Source: Beroe forskalii (Eukaryota; Ctenophora; Nuda; Beroida; Beroidae). Taken from it: a stretch of 64,000 bases of DNA. The translations under genes and the position numbers were made by a program. Of the stretch, positions 23,640 through 36,436 are shown piece after piece (the stretch's first letter is position 1; each line of letters starts with the position of its first letter). The notes below the pieces were generated by a model. That model saw only the letters and a list, made by a program, of their open reading frames with translations, did not search any database and had not been told where the DNA came from. Where the stretch lies: positions 372,001-436,000 of the forward strand of contig WFMF01000048.1 in NCBI GenBank assembly GCA_011033025.1, written 5' to 3'.

Positions 23640-25315
23640 CGTGATACCACTACCAGGCGGAGGATAAGCGCCAAAAGGCGGAGGCTAGGCACCTAAAGGC
23701 AGAGGGTAGGCGCTTAAAAGCGGAGAATAGACGCCTAAAGGCGGAGGATAGGCGCCTAAAGGTTTATACTTAGAGTAGGCGCTTAAAGGCGCGAGGTTGG
23801 TGGTTCGATTCCCGGCCTTGCCTACCGTGCTAAGGGTGAGAACTCTCACCTAAGCAGCCACACGGTTCACTCAGCCGAGCGTACAGGAAACTGTGCGGGA
23901 GGGTTAAATGAGGAGCTGCCCATTGCAGCGAAGTCTCGGGCGAAGAAAGTATGGATTACACTTCCTTTACTGTTTACCGTCACTGGCCTGTTTACTTGAA
24001 TCCTTCGATTCCTGTCATTGGCTGTTACAGCTCTTGGAATAGAAGTAAAACCTTCGAAATAAAATTAAAAAAAATATGCACCTAAAGGCGGAGAATAGGC
24101 GACTTAAGGCAGAGGCTATGCACATAAAGACGGTTGATAGGCGCCTAAAGGCGAAGGATAATCGTCGATAGGAGGAGGATATGCGCCTTAAGGCGTAGGA
24201 TAGGCGCCCCAAGGCGGAGGATACTGATAGGCGCTCATAGGTGGAGGATAGGCGCCTAAAGGCTTAGAGTAGGCGCTTAAAGGCAGAAGATAGGCGCTTG
24301 AAGACAGAGGATTGGCGTCGAAAGGCAGAGGATAGTCGCCAATAGGCGGTGGAAAGGCGCCTAAAGACGTAGGATAGGCGCTTTAAGGCCGAGGATAGGC
24401 GCCTTAAGGCGGAGGACAGGCGCCTAAAGGTGGAGGATAGGCGCCTAAAGGCGGAGGATAGGCGCCTAAAGGCGATAGATAGGCGCCTAAAGGCGTAGGA
24501 TAGGCGCTAAAAGGCAGAGGATAGGCGCCTTAAGGTAGAGGAAAGGCGCCTTAAGGCAGAGGATAGGGGCTTTAAGGCGAAGGATAATCATCGTCGATAG
24601 GAGGAGGATATGCGCCTAAACTTAAAGGCGTTGGATAGGCGCTTAAAGGCAGAGGATAGGCGCCTTAAGGTAGATGAAAGGCGCCTTAAGACAGAGGATA
24701 GGCGCTTTAAGGCCGAGGATAGGCGCCGAAAGGCAGAGGATAGGCGCCTAAAGGCAGAGGAGAGGCGCCTAAAGGCGGAGGATAGGCGCCTAAAGGCGGA
24801 GGATAGGCGCCTAAAGGCGGAGGATAGGCGCCTAAAGGCGATAGATAGGCGCCTAAAGGCGTAGGATAGGCGCTAAAAGGCAGAGGATAGGCGCCTTAAG
24901 GTAGAGGAAAGGCGCCTTAAGGCAGAGGATAGGGGCTTTAAGGCCGAGGATAGGAGCCTAAAGGCGAAGGATAATCATCGTCGATAGGAGGAGGATATGC
25001 GCCTAAAAGCGTAGGATAGGCGCCTCAGGGCGGAGGATAGATGCTTTAAGGCAGAAGATAAGCGCCTCCAGGCGGAGGATAGACGAATTTAGGAGGAGGA
25101 TAGGCGCCGAAAGGCAGAGGATAGGCGCCTAAAGGCAGAGGATTGGCGCCTAAAGGCGGAGGATATGCGCCTATAAGCAGAGGATATAGGCGCCATCGGC
25201 AGAGGACAGAAGCCTAAACCATTGCCAGGGGATATGCTCATATAACCACGGATGACGGAAGATAGGCGTCTATAGGCAAGAGATAGGCGTCTATAGGTCG
25301 GTAAATACATTTCGA
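23640..25315. repeat. 21-bp minisatellite built on a GGCGCC palindrome
   Basis: Unit is about GGCGGAGGATAGGCGCCTAA plus A, about 65 copies, interrupted by a SINE at 23797-24085. A block of several units ending in ATAATCATCGTCGATAGGAG is present at about 24484-24615 and again at about 24848-24995, with a related piece near 24160, so there is a higher-order duplication of about 360 bp. The plus frame encodes seven-residue DRRLKAE repeats (24610-24864), which I take as incidental. Confidence 0.95.
23797..24085 (+). mobile_element. tRNA-derived SINE (5'-truncated)
   Basis: A pol III B box (GGTTCGATTCC) within GTTGGTGGTTCGATTCCCGG lies at the left end, followed by about 240 bases of unrelated body and an A-rich end (AAATTAAAAAAAA) at about 24064-24076. 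The A box is missing, so the element is truncated or has lost its head in the surrounding 21-bp array. The insertion splits that array. Target duplications are hard to see inside the repeat. Confidence 0.55.
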
Positions 25316-27923
25316 CGGTCTCTCCAAGTTCAAAGAATATGTCCTCAAGAGATAATTGGCTTCCCAGCTACTTTCGTTATCTATTGAAAATATGACACAG
25401 AAATAGGAATCTGTTTCAATCATAACAAAGACATGATTCTCTGTAGCATGATCCAGGATTCTCTCCTACTTTTCACTAACATAACTGACATGGACTGATC
25501 GGAGTGAAGCAATTCTGTTATCTGTACTGTGGTTTGTAGATAAAAATACCTAACAATTGCTATTTTAAATGAGACATTCAACTATCCATTTCAAGACTTT
25601 CAGAGACGTATTTCAAACTCGATGGCTCCCATGCCTGATCCCCGCCGAATCCTCTGGAAGTTGAAATGGCAACAGAACCCCCACGTTCATTCAAATACAT
25701 TATTTAAGTGATGATTTCTAATTCCCGAGGCAGGGATGGGGATACTTATTAAATTACAGACCCTGTTATTGAATTTTAGGGGACAAGAAACCCAGGGCAC
25801 AGGACTAATGTTCTGCCAAGAAATTAAATGAAAAACTTAAAACACCTGTTAAGAATATCGTATTGGGGTAAAATACAGCACAGAGCTGCGTTATGGCTGG
25901 GGTGGGTCACACTATAGTGCAGTTCCTAATTAGATGAGACAAATGAAACACGAAATGAGGCGTTTGATCAGAAAATTGAAACGTTAAAATGAAATCCATC
26001 AAAAGTTTTTGGATTCAGATTAATCTAGGGATTTCTGTCTGAGCAGTAAAATTATTTTTGAAAGTTAGATATAAGAAATTCAAGCGAAAATATATGTGAT
26101 TTTGTTCTGAGGTCGTGTATTATTTGAGGATGTTACGAACTATATACTCATGACCTAGCCATGCTATAGTGGTGTTTTCAGAAAATAATTGAATCACTGG
26201 ATTAGAGAAAAATTAACTTGGACAGCAAAATTTTGTAATTTTATTATCGAAACAACACACTCTCACGAAGCCAAAAATAGATCCATCACGAAAAACTCAG
26301 TGAAAATGTTCTCAGGTAGGACCACACATTTGATTCTGTTGCTCATATTAAAGTACTAAAACTTGAAGGTAGTACAGGAAACAGACTACTGTGCTGATCT
26401 GCAGGAACTGTTAAAAAGTTTGGGGATTTTGGCTTAAGTTAGTTTCCGATGGTAATGACGTAATTTGCTGGATGATTAAAAATACCAAACTTTGATCTCC
26501 ACTGCACCATGATATTGGTCCCATTTGCTACTAAAGACTCCCCCGTCTACTCCTTCATCCCGCACCAAGTCGAGCACAGCCACACTTACAAAGTTACAAG
26601 GTGGAGCTCTGAACCACGAGCACTGTGACAGAGCAGCACCAACTGTTACGAGCAAGATCCGAGAGCTGCTTGTGCAAGCCACCACACACACACACACTGA
26701 CCGTTCCTTCCCAGTCCATGGTACAAATCCTGGTCACGTGCTCACAACACTTGCAACTTATTAAAACACATTCAATAATTTAATTATTAACCAACAAGCA
26801 GTGACTAACGTATGTGTGTTGTGTGTTTGATAGATCATAGTCAGACTACAGCGACACTTCATGCACTCAGAGCGTCCAGCACTAACACATGGTTAAAACA
26901 TACCTCAGAGGGGTGATTGTAGGGCTGTGTTTGTGTCAAAAAGTCACATTCCGCCAAATATTATGACATGAGAGCTAATAATAGTACAATATTCTGGTCT
27001 TCTGACTAGTAAGATGCTGAAGAGGTCAAATGTACCCAATCCCAGGGCACATACAAAAGGCAGCGTTGAGTACCTACAAGAACTATTTTTACAAAAAAGA
27101 AGTCATCTTAGATCATCAAATAGAGTGCCAGGAGAGACTCTTCCAGAATTTATTTGAAAACGCGAATCAAAAAGATTATGATTTTTTATCAAATGGAAGA
27201 CAGAATCTTCCCTTTCTTTTGAAATCGAAATGAAAATACATCCCTGTGTTTGCAAATGGGATGAGGAAGTTGACACTTCCCCAAAATCACCAATCAGAAA
27301 TGTTGCTTTGCTGAAAAGATCCATCATGGCTGTGGCTATTTTTCTCGAGAAAAAAAGCAAATCCTTTTGGCTAAAACTCCTGACTTGCTAAACTTTTCGG
27401 TCCAACCAAGGATTAAGACCAATGCTGCAAAGCCTCTTGAAAACTCTGCAAAGAATGTGAAGCCATCTTAAATTCTTGAGCTTTTCAATATTTCTGAAGA
27501 TATTTATATACAGCATTGAGTTTACTTTTTCCATTTTATTTTGCTAATCATATAATTGGACTGGTAGGTAATTACATGGCAAGTCATTTTAGTCGACCCT
27601 CCTGAATAATCGCAATCCAAACCACGTGACCGGCGATCTGGCTTCTGATTGGAGGATCGTTCCCCACCGAGTAGTCTCATTGGTCGCCGAGCACTGATGA
27701 GAGAATCGTGACGATCCTCTCAAAAGTACATGTTGGGGAAGGAGAAGCTGGCGGACTTGTTGCTTACCGTGACAGTACCGCTGTACTGCCAGTAATTTAA
27801 TTACGCGATGTAGCAGTGCGGTGCCGTGTTCGGTGCGTGTCACAGCAAGGCAGTGCCACTCTGTCCGGCATCCAGACTCATGCTGCCCAGACATACACAC
27901 ATACATACATACACACACCACTC
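25316..27923. other. Gene-free or unrecognised sequence
   Basis: Short open frames are present (for example 26525-26764 plus, 27030-27233 plus, 27589-27921 minus). None shows a domain I recognise, and they overlap frames on the opposite strand. A CACACACA stretch lies at about 26684-26696 and one CACGTGAC at about 27624. An isolated exon could be hidden here, but I cannot support one. Confidence 0.4.
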
Positions 27924-30900
27924 AAACACTGCTCATATAGACAAGTAGACACTAACACTGCTCATACAGACCAGTAGACACTGCTCATACAGACCAGTAG
28001 ACACTGCTCATACAGACCAGTAGACACTGCTCATACAGACCAGTAGACACTGCTCATACAGACCAGTAGACACTGCTCATACAGACCAGTAGACACTGCT
28101 CATACAGACCAGTAGACACTGCTCATACAGACCAGTAGACACTGCTCATACAGACCAGTAGACACTGCTCATACAGACCAGTAGACACTGCTCATACAGA
28201 CCAGTAGACACTGCTCATACAGACCAGTAGACACTGCTCATACAGACCAGTAGACACTGCTCATACAGACCAGTAGACACTGCTCATACAGACCAGTAGA
28301 CACTGCTCATACAGACCAGTAGACACTGCTCATACAGACCAGTAGACACTGCTCATACAGACCAGTAGACACTGCTCATACAGACCAGTAGACACTGCTC
28401 ATACAGACCAGTAGACACTGCTCATACAGACCAGTAGACACTGCTCATACAGACCAGTAGACACTGCTCATACAGACCAGTAGACACTGCTCATACAGAC
28501 CAGTAGACACTGCTCATACAGACCAGTAGACACTGCTCATACAGACCAGTAGACACTGCTCATACAGACCAGTAGACACTGCTCATACAGACCAGTAGAC
28601 ACTGCTCATACAGACCAGTAGACACTGCTCATACAGACCAGTAGACACTGCTCATACAGACCAGTAGACACTGCTCATACAGACCAGTAGACACTGCTCA
28701 TACAGACCAGTAGACACTGCTCATACAGACCAGTAGACACTGCTCATACAGACCAGTAGACACTGCTCATACAGACCAGTAGACACTAGACACTGCTCAT
28801 ACAGACCAGTAGACACTGCTCATACAGACCAGTAGACACTGCTCATACAGACCAGTAGACACTGCTCATACAGACCAGTAGACACTGCTCATACAGACCA
28901 GTAGACACTGCTCATACAGACCAGTAGACACTGCTCATACAGACCAGTAGACACTGCTCATACAGACCACAGACCAGCAGACACTGCACTGCTCACAGAC
29001 CAGTAGACACTGCTCATACAGACCAGTAGACACTGCTCATACAGACCAGTAGACACTAGACACTGCTCATACAGACCAGTAGACACTGCTCATACAGACC
29101 AGTAGACACTGCTCATACAGACCAGTAGACACTGCTCATACAGACCAGTAGACACTGCTCATACAGACCAGTAGACACTGCTCATACAGACCAGTAGACA
29201 CTGCTCACAGTAGACACTGCTACAGACCAGTAGACACTGCTCATACAGACCAGTAGACACTGCTCATACAGACCAGTAGACACTGCTCATACAGACCAGT
29301 AGACACTGCTCATACAGACCAGTAGACACTGCTCATACAGACCAGTAGACACTGCTCATACAGACCAGTAGACACTGCTCATACAGACCAGTAGACACTG
29401 CTCATACAGACCAGTAGACACTGCTCATACAGACCAGTAGACACTGCTCATACAGACCAGTAGACACTGCTCATACAGACCAGTAGACACTGCTCATACA
29501 GACCAGTAGACACTGCTCATACAGACCAGTAGACACTGCTCATACAGACCAGTAGACACTGCTCATACAGACCAGTAGACACTGCTCATACAGACCAGTA
29601 GACACTGCTCATACAGACCAGTAGACACTGCTCATACACAGACCAGTAGACACTGCTCATACAGACCAGTAGACACTGCTCATACAGACCAGTAGACACT
29701 GCTCATACAGACCAGACACTGCTTGTAGAGACCTGCACTGCAAATAATATACAGACCAGTAGACACTGCTCATATGCACAGACCAGTAGACACTGCTCAT
29801 ACAGACCAGTAGACACTGCTCATACAGACCAGTAGACACTGCTCATACAGACCAGTACACTGCTCATACAGACCAGTAGACACTGCTCGTCTGCTCATAC
29901 AGACCAGTAGACACTGCTCATACAGACCAGAAGACACTGCTCATACAGACCAGTAGACACTGCTCATACAGACCAGTAGACACTGCTCATACAGACCAGT
30001 AGACACTGCTCATACAGACCAGTAGACACTGCTCATACAGACCAGTAGACACTGCTCATACAGACCAGTAGACACTGCTCATACAGACCAGTAGACACTG
30101 CTCATACAGACCAGTAGACACTGCTCATACAGACCAGTAGACACTGCTCATACAGACCAGTAGACACTAGACACTGCTCATACAGACCAGTAGACACTGC
30201 TCATACAGACCAGTAGACACTGCTCATACAGACCAGTAGACACTGCTCATACAGACCAGTAGACACTGCTCATACAGACCAGTACAGTAGACACTGCTCA
30301 TACAGCCAGTAGACACTGCTCATACAGACCAGTAGACACTGCTCACAGTAGACACTGCTCACAGACCAGTAGACACTGCTCATACAGACCAGTAGACACT
30401 GCTCATACAGACCAGTAGACACTGCTCATACAGACCAGTAGACACTGCTCATACAGACCAGTAGACACTGCTCATACAGACCAGTAGACACTGCTCATAC
30501 AGACCAGTAGACACTGCTCATACAGACCAGTAGACACTGCTCATACAGACCAGTAGACACTGCTCACCAGACCAGTAGACACTGCTCATACAGACCAGTA
30601 GACACTGCTCATACAGACCAGTAGACACTGCTCATACAGACCAGTAGACACTGCTCATACAGACCAGTAGACACTGCTCATACAGACCAGTAGACACTGC
30701 TCATACAGACCAGTAGACACTGCTCATACAGACCAGTAGACACTGCTCATACAGACCAGTAGACACTGCTCATACAGACCAGTAGACACTGCTCATACAG
30801 ACCAGTAGACACTGCTCATACAGACCAGTAGACACTGCTCATACAGACCAGTAGATACTGCTCATACAGACCAGTAGACACTGCTCATACAGACCTGGTA

Positions 30901-31700
30901 GACACTGCTCATACAGACCAGTAGACACTGCTCATACAGACCAGTAGACACTGCTCCTTACAGACCAGTAGACACTGCTCATACAGACCAGTAGACACTG
31001 CTCATACAGACCAGTAGACACTGCTCATACAGACCAGTAGACACTGCTCATACAGACCAGTAGACACTGCTCATACAGACCAGTAGACACTGCTCATACA
31101 GACCAGTAGACACTGCTCATACAGACCAGTAGACACTGCTCATACAGACCAGTAGACACTGCTCATACAGACCAGTAGACACTGCTCATACAGACCAGTA
31201 GACACTGCTCATACAGACCAGTAGACACTGCTCATACAGACCAGTAGACACTGCTCATACAGACCAGTAGACACTGCTCATACAGACCAGTAGACACTGC
31301 TCATACAGACCAGTAGACACTGCTCATACAGACCAGTAGACACTGCTCATACAGACCAGTAGACACTGCTCATACAGACCAGTAGACACTGCTCATACAG
31401 ACCAGTAGACACTGCTCATACAGACCAGTAGACACTGCTCATACAGACCAGTAGACACTGCTCATACAGACCAGTAGACACTGCTCATACAGACCAGTAG
31501 ACACTGCTCATACAGACCAGTAGACACTGCTCATACAGACCAGTAGACACTGCTCATACAGACCAGTAGACACTGCTCATACAGACCAGTAGACACTGCT
31601 CATACAGACCAGTAGACACTGCTATTACAGACTTAGTAGACACTGCTATTACAGACTTAGTAGACACTGCTCATACAGACCAGTAGACACTGCTTTTCCA
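27924..31700. repeat. 23-bp minisatellite, about 160 copies
   Basis: The unit CACTGCTCATACAGACCAGT plus AGA is extremely uniform over 3.7 kb. A few variant junctions occur, notably GTAGACACTAGACACTGC at about 28785, 29052 and 30167, which mark duplicated blocks. The outer edges are more diverged (27925-27956 and 31620-31700), the usual pattern for arrays homogenised by unequal exchange. Confidence 0.98.
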
Positions 31701-33936
31701 GACCGGTACACATATGGCTATTATGTAAACAATTGCCAAGTTTGTTAGTTCTATAGCCATTTTCGTCCAGCAAAAAAAATTAAAAAACTAAAAGCTTGCG
31801 TTTGAAAATAGTGAAGGAAGCATCTGAGACCTCCGAAACCTATCTTAAACGATTGCTTGTCAAATTTTAAAAACTTAAGTAGGAGTCGACCCCTCTCGAG
31901 TGAATGCGTATACCAAAATCTCAAGATATCATCTCTTCTCGAAGTCGAACATGCTCTGCCAGGACACTAAAAAGATATACGAAAAAGAACCGCTAAAATC
32001 ATCATTGCTGTGAAAAAAACGTAATTTTGGATCACTTTGAAGCACTATCTCGAAAATTTTCTACCGCGTCATGATTTCCCGACTTACGTAACATCTTTGA
32101 CTTTGAGGTTTGAGGTTTAGCCACAAAGTAAGTTTAATGGCGATAGGTGAAAAAATGAGGGCGTGGGACTGAGAGGCCTCAAAAAATGGGACTGCAAACT
32201 ACGCCCGAGCATGGCGACTTTGATCAGCTATATATCAGCTCACGAACATAGCTCTATCTCTTCCAGACGTATTGAGGTTTGATGGACCCTCAAAAACGTA
32301 AATTTGAGCCGTGCGCCAAAGTCGAAAAATTGGCAGTCAAATATCTCTTCCAGAAAGTATTGAGGTTTAATTTTTTCACTTGCTTGGAGTTGGTACAAGA
32401 ATAGATCAAGAGATGACCGATGGAAATGAAGTGCACGTGACTTCACGTTGACGTTTTGTAGAAATAAGGGAAATTTGAAATCTCAGTCTTTAGATCGAAT
32501 TTTCGACTTGATTCCATTGAAACAGGTCACAATACAAAAGACAACATATTTCAGGTCCATATTTCTCACGTGAGTTCACGTGGAAATTGTGTAGAAATTA
32601 GGGAATCACTTGAATGAATTCTATTTTTGATGCTTGATGACACATTATGTTTAGATCATAAAAACCCTCTAACAATTAAAAGCAGCGCCCCTGTGACTCT
32701 GAGGGGTTTGCTAAGACAGCCGCTTGCGTATTTTTGTGGTAGAAAGTGCCGTATTTGTTTCTCCCCGATTTTGGCGTAAATAATTAGCTATTAATTTAAT
32801 TGATAAGATCTATTTTATCAAATTTGAAATTATCAAAATGAACTATTGTACAATGTACACTGTACAGTTAAATTTCCAGCAAGGACAGAGATTTCGACTT
32901 TCAAGTGGAAGTAGGGTTGAATAGACAGGAATTATCATGGCATGAGCTCAAAAATTCTATTAGTTGTTCAATGTCATCCATGGCATCATCACGTTGATAA
33001 TATATACCATCCATTCCTAAAACCTGAGAAAAGAGCTAAATTTTGATAGAATGCGGGTGGGGAATTTGTTGGCTGAGTACCTAGCACTCAGTAGATCACA
33101 CACTGATAAACACGCCTCGTTCTATTAATCTACTGTATAAATTAATAACACAGATAAACAACCACTCCCTCACATCTCACAGCCCAAAAAAACCACCAAG
33201 TTGAAGGTCCTAATCACACTCCTACACCAGTCCTCCTTGCTAAAATCCAACAGAGCAGAAAAATCACTGCTCTATTTAATCCGGCGACGTGAGCGTGTCT
33301 CACAAAACCTTTTTCCTGGTCTACCTCTCACGTGGAATTAGAATTTTTCAATCAAATTCTCTAGATTAAACGAGCATGGTGAACCATTGAGAGAAATTCT
33401 AATAATCAGCTTCCGCGCGGCAAACTACTTTTCACATATTAAATTAGGGCGGACCTCTGGATTGAGTATGTTAATGGGAGGCCTGGAATAGGATCATCCG
33501 AATATATGCACAATATCACTCGTTGAAACACGTGTGTAATGAGGCTGTGTCACGTGACCATGTCACGTGTTCCTGGGCTCTATAATATCTCTCACCTCAC
33601 TGCTTGAATCACGTGACACTTGACTGGATCTAGTTTTAAAGCACGAATCACCGTGCCTGGATCGAGCAAGCACGATCAGTGTTAACTCGCACGTTATACG
33701 AGCGAGACTGCAGCTCAAAGCAGCGAGATTCCCTCTCGGAATGTTTAATAAACTTCTAAAAGTTTGAATGTTAATTGAATACTTGAAATATAAAATGAAA
33801 ATATATCGGTTACAGGCACGGATTTAAAACACGACGGAGAGAGCGTCGTGTCCCGGTGTGGCGGTTTAACGAGTATAGCACGGCTAGAGTGGGAACGTGT
33901 GAATATCATTAAACTGTGAAAATAATTATTATATTT
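31701..33936. other. Gene-free sequence with E-box cluster
   Basis: No gene is recognised. Two related blocks containing ATCTCTTCCAGA and GTATTGAGGTTT lie at about 32255 and 32343. Another diverged pair around TTCACGTGGAAATTGTGTAG / TTCACGTTGACGTTTTGTAG is at about 32440 and 32573. At about 33526-33615 several CACGTG or CACGTGAC sites cluster. Confidence 0.4.
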
Positions 33937-33958
33937 CATTATATGGTAATTTGGTAAC

Positions 33959-34575
33959 CTGTCGACGGACAGTTACCGGTCGGTTAACGGTCGGTTATCG
34001 GTCGGTTACCGGTCAGTTAACGGTCGGTTAACGGTCGGTTAACGGACGGTTACCGCCCACGGACAGTTACCGGTCGGTTAACGGACACTTAACGGACGGA
34101 CAGTTACCGGTCGGTTACCGGTCGGTTACCGGTCAGTTAACGGTCGGTTAACGGTCGGTTAACGGACGGTTACCGCCCACGGACAGTTACCGGTCGGTTA
34201 CCGGTCACTTAACGGTCGGTTAACGGACGGTTACCGCCCACGGGCAGTTACTGGTCGGTTAACGTACGGTTACCGCCCACGGAGAGTTAACGGTCGGTTA
34301 CCGGTCACTTAACGGTCGGTTAACGGACGGTTAACGCCCACGAACAGTTACCGGTCGGTTAGCGGTCGGTTACCGGTCACTTAACGGTCGGTTAACAGAC
34401 GGTTACCGCCCACGGGCAGTTACTGGTCGGTTACCGGTCGGTTACCGGTCACTTAACGGTCGGTTAACGGACGGTAACCGCCCACGGACAGTTACTGGTC
34501 GGTTACCGGTCGGTTACCGTTCATTTAACGGTCGGTTAACGAACGGTTACCGCCCAAGGTCAGTTACTGGTCGCT
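33959..34575. repeat. Left subterminal tandem array of the Merlin element
   Basis: Repeats of a 10-bp theme (GGTCGGTTAC / GGTCGGTTAA) are grouped into blocks of roughly 60-90 bp by GACGGTTACCGCCCACGG and CAGTTACCGGTC. The array is in opposite orientation to that at 35812-36271, so the two could fold together. Confidence 0.95.
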
Positions 34576-34964
34576 AAAGGCCGTTTTAAGCATCTCAATT
34601 GTTTTCCAGACCCTCAAACCCCCTCTCTTCAGTCAGCAATTGCAAACCCTTTCTCCATTCGGATGCTACATGATTATGTAATTAGCTAAAACCAATTTTA
34701 ATGCTTTAATGGCACTTATTAGATGATGATGTATAATATACTTCCATTGACAAACACTTATAAATATAATACAGTATATGGCACACCGTTTAACTTATGA
34801 GTAAGAAATTGCCATCCGTTTATCATGGGTAAGTGAATGTTGCACTTAGTAGGAAATTTTAACATTTAAATTATTTGAATTAGCCCCCCCCCCACGCCGC
34901 ATCAGAGCATCAGCTAATAAAACAAAGTTTAAATCAATTATACGGTAAAATACGATATTATATA

Positions 34965-35465
34965 TCTTAATCAAAAATTCGTCTCATCAGTTCAGGGATC
35001 TCCTTGCTGAAAATCTGTATGATGGAAGGACCAGTTCTGGTAAGGTTTCGCTTCTTCACCCACATGAATACACACAGAGCAATCGCCATGCTAGAGGAGT
35101 TTGATCGGATTTGTCCAGTTCCAAGCCGCCTGGGCATGAAACCACATGCCCTCACAGGTGTTGGTGTGTTCAACAGTGAGTAGGTCCACGAAGCCTTTTC
35201 TTTGGTTGACCACCAGACGGGTGAAGCCATGATGAGAAAGGGAGCCGTCTGTCAGGATGACAGTTCCTGCTTAAACTTACTTCTTGATGAGACGGATGAG
35301 GGTGTATTTGTATCGCCTGTTCCCTGGACACTCAACAAGGAAACAGTCCCTGCTGTTCCAACAGCAACCACCAAGCACCCACTTCCCCTTAACACGTCGT
35401 CCCCGAGTATACTTCCTCTTCACGAATTTGGATTCGCATCAACCTCCAGGACATGTCATGTACTC
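34965..35465 (-). pseudogene. Merlin (IS1016/ISXO2-like) transposase remnant
   Basis: Read from 35465 downwards over several frames, I see VDAN, where the first catalytic Asp is expected, then FVKRKYTRGRRVKGKWVLGG. RDCFLVECPGNRRYKYTLIR and VILTDGSLSHHG (second catalytic Asp) follow. After that come NQRKGFVDLLTVEHTNTCEG and MWFHAQAAW, where the third active-site residue lies (HTNxxEGxW). Parts fall in different frames, with single-base indels, so the enzyme is inactive. The last open piece is 34967-35230. The usual N-terminal part is short or missing. Confidence 0.8.
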
Positions 35466-35811
35466 GTAGTAGAACTGAAGAGATGAGAACTGCACTGACG
35501 ATTAAAGGAAATTATGAGGCTGAAAGGGTTTCTCTGCTCCGGAAAAGGTGCTATTTTTTAATGATACTAACCATTGCTACAAAAAATCCTCGTGAAATCC
35601 CCATGTTCCTATCGTGAGATTTCACACCTTCATATTATGGCACAACGACATTACTAGCTATATACGTGATGAAATTGGTATCTCCCACCTTACTAAACTA
35701 GAGGTTACTTCTCGTTTAGTTTTTATTTTATTTGTAAACGATAGTTCATCAATTAGATAATATGCTAGTTAATTAATATATAACGCATTCAATTGATTGT
35801 GACACTAACGG

Positions 35812-36271
35812 GCCGTGAAGTGACCGGTTACTGACCGTTAACCGACCGGTTATTGCCCGTGGGCGGTAACCGACCGTTAACCGACCGTTAAGTAACCGTT
35901 AACCGACCGGTAACTGCCCGTGGGCGTTAACCGTCCGTTAACCGACCGTTAAATGACCGGTAACCGACCGTTAACCGACCGGTAACTGTCCGTGGGCGGT
36001 AACCGTCCGTTAACCGACCGTTAAGTGACCGGTAACCGACCGTTAACCGACCGGTAACTGTCCATGGGCGGTAAACCGTCCGTTAACCGACTTTAGGTGA
36101 CCGGTCAGTGACCGGTAACCGACCGGTAACTGTCCGTCCGTTAAGTATCCGTCAACCGACCGGTAACTGTCCGTGGGCGGTAACCGTCCGTCAACCGACC
36201 GTTAACCGACCGCTAAGTGATTTATGGTCGGTAACCGACCGGTTACCGACCGGTAACTGTCCGTCGACAGA
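35812..36271. repeat. Right subterminal tandem array of the Merlin element
   Basis: Inverted counterpart of the left array: repeats of GTTAACCGACC / GGTAACCGACC with periodic CTGTCCGTGGGCGGTAACCG. It ends at CCGTCGACAG next to the right TIR. Confidence 0.95.
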
Positions 36272-36292
36272 TTACCAAGTTGCCCATTATAT

Positions 36293-36436
36293 TATAGCAT
36301 GATGGGGGAATAAATTAAACACTAAAATTAAATCATGTGTTCGTGAAATAGGAACTTATTATCAACAACAAATAAAAACGAAATAAATCAAACGTCAATT
36401 CACACACAAAAAACACTATCAGCATATCGCGTGCAC
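36293..36436. repeat. 145-bp flanking duplication, left copy
   Basis: This segment, starting TATAGCATGATGGGGGAATA, is nearly identical to 37985-38125. The two copies bracket intron module A, so the module appears to sit between tandem copies of its own target region. Confidence 0.85.

Larger units (their letters stand above)
33945..36284 (-). mobile_element. Merlin-family DNA transposon, 2340 bp, decayed
   Basis: The left terminus is GGTAATTTGGTAACCTGTC. The reverse complement of the right terminus is GGCAACTTGGTAATCTGTC, and both continue into GACGGACAGTTACCGGTCGG. An exact 8-bp target duplication CATTATAT flanks it (33937-33944 and 36285-36292). The interior encodes remnants of an IS1016/ISXO2-like (IS1595 group) DDE transposase on the minus strand. 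TIRs beginning GG, an 8-9 bp duplication and this transposase type together define Merlin. The TIRs are extended inward by long arrays of a 10-bp unit in opposite orientations. Confidence 0.88.

Noticed and set aside
24610-24864. Arg/Lys/Glu-rich heptad-like protein (DRRLKAE repeats)
   Set aside because: Produced by the 21-bp minisatellite. Stops interrupt it as soon as units deviate.
27589-27921. 110-codon minus-strand frame
   Set aside because: No recognisable features. It starts in a CATACATACACACA simple repeat and gives low-complexity sequence there.
27924-31700. CRISPR array
   Set aside because: Units are directly adjacent with no unique spacers, and the sequence is clearly animal nuclear DNA. 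This is a minisatellite. The same applies to the other arrays.
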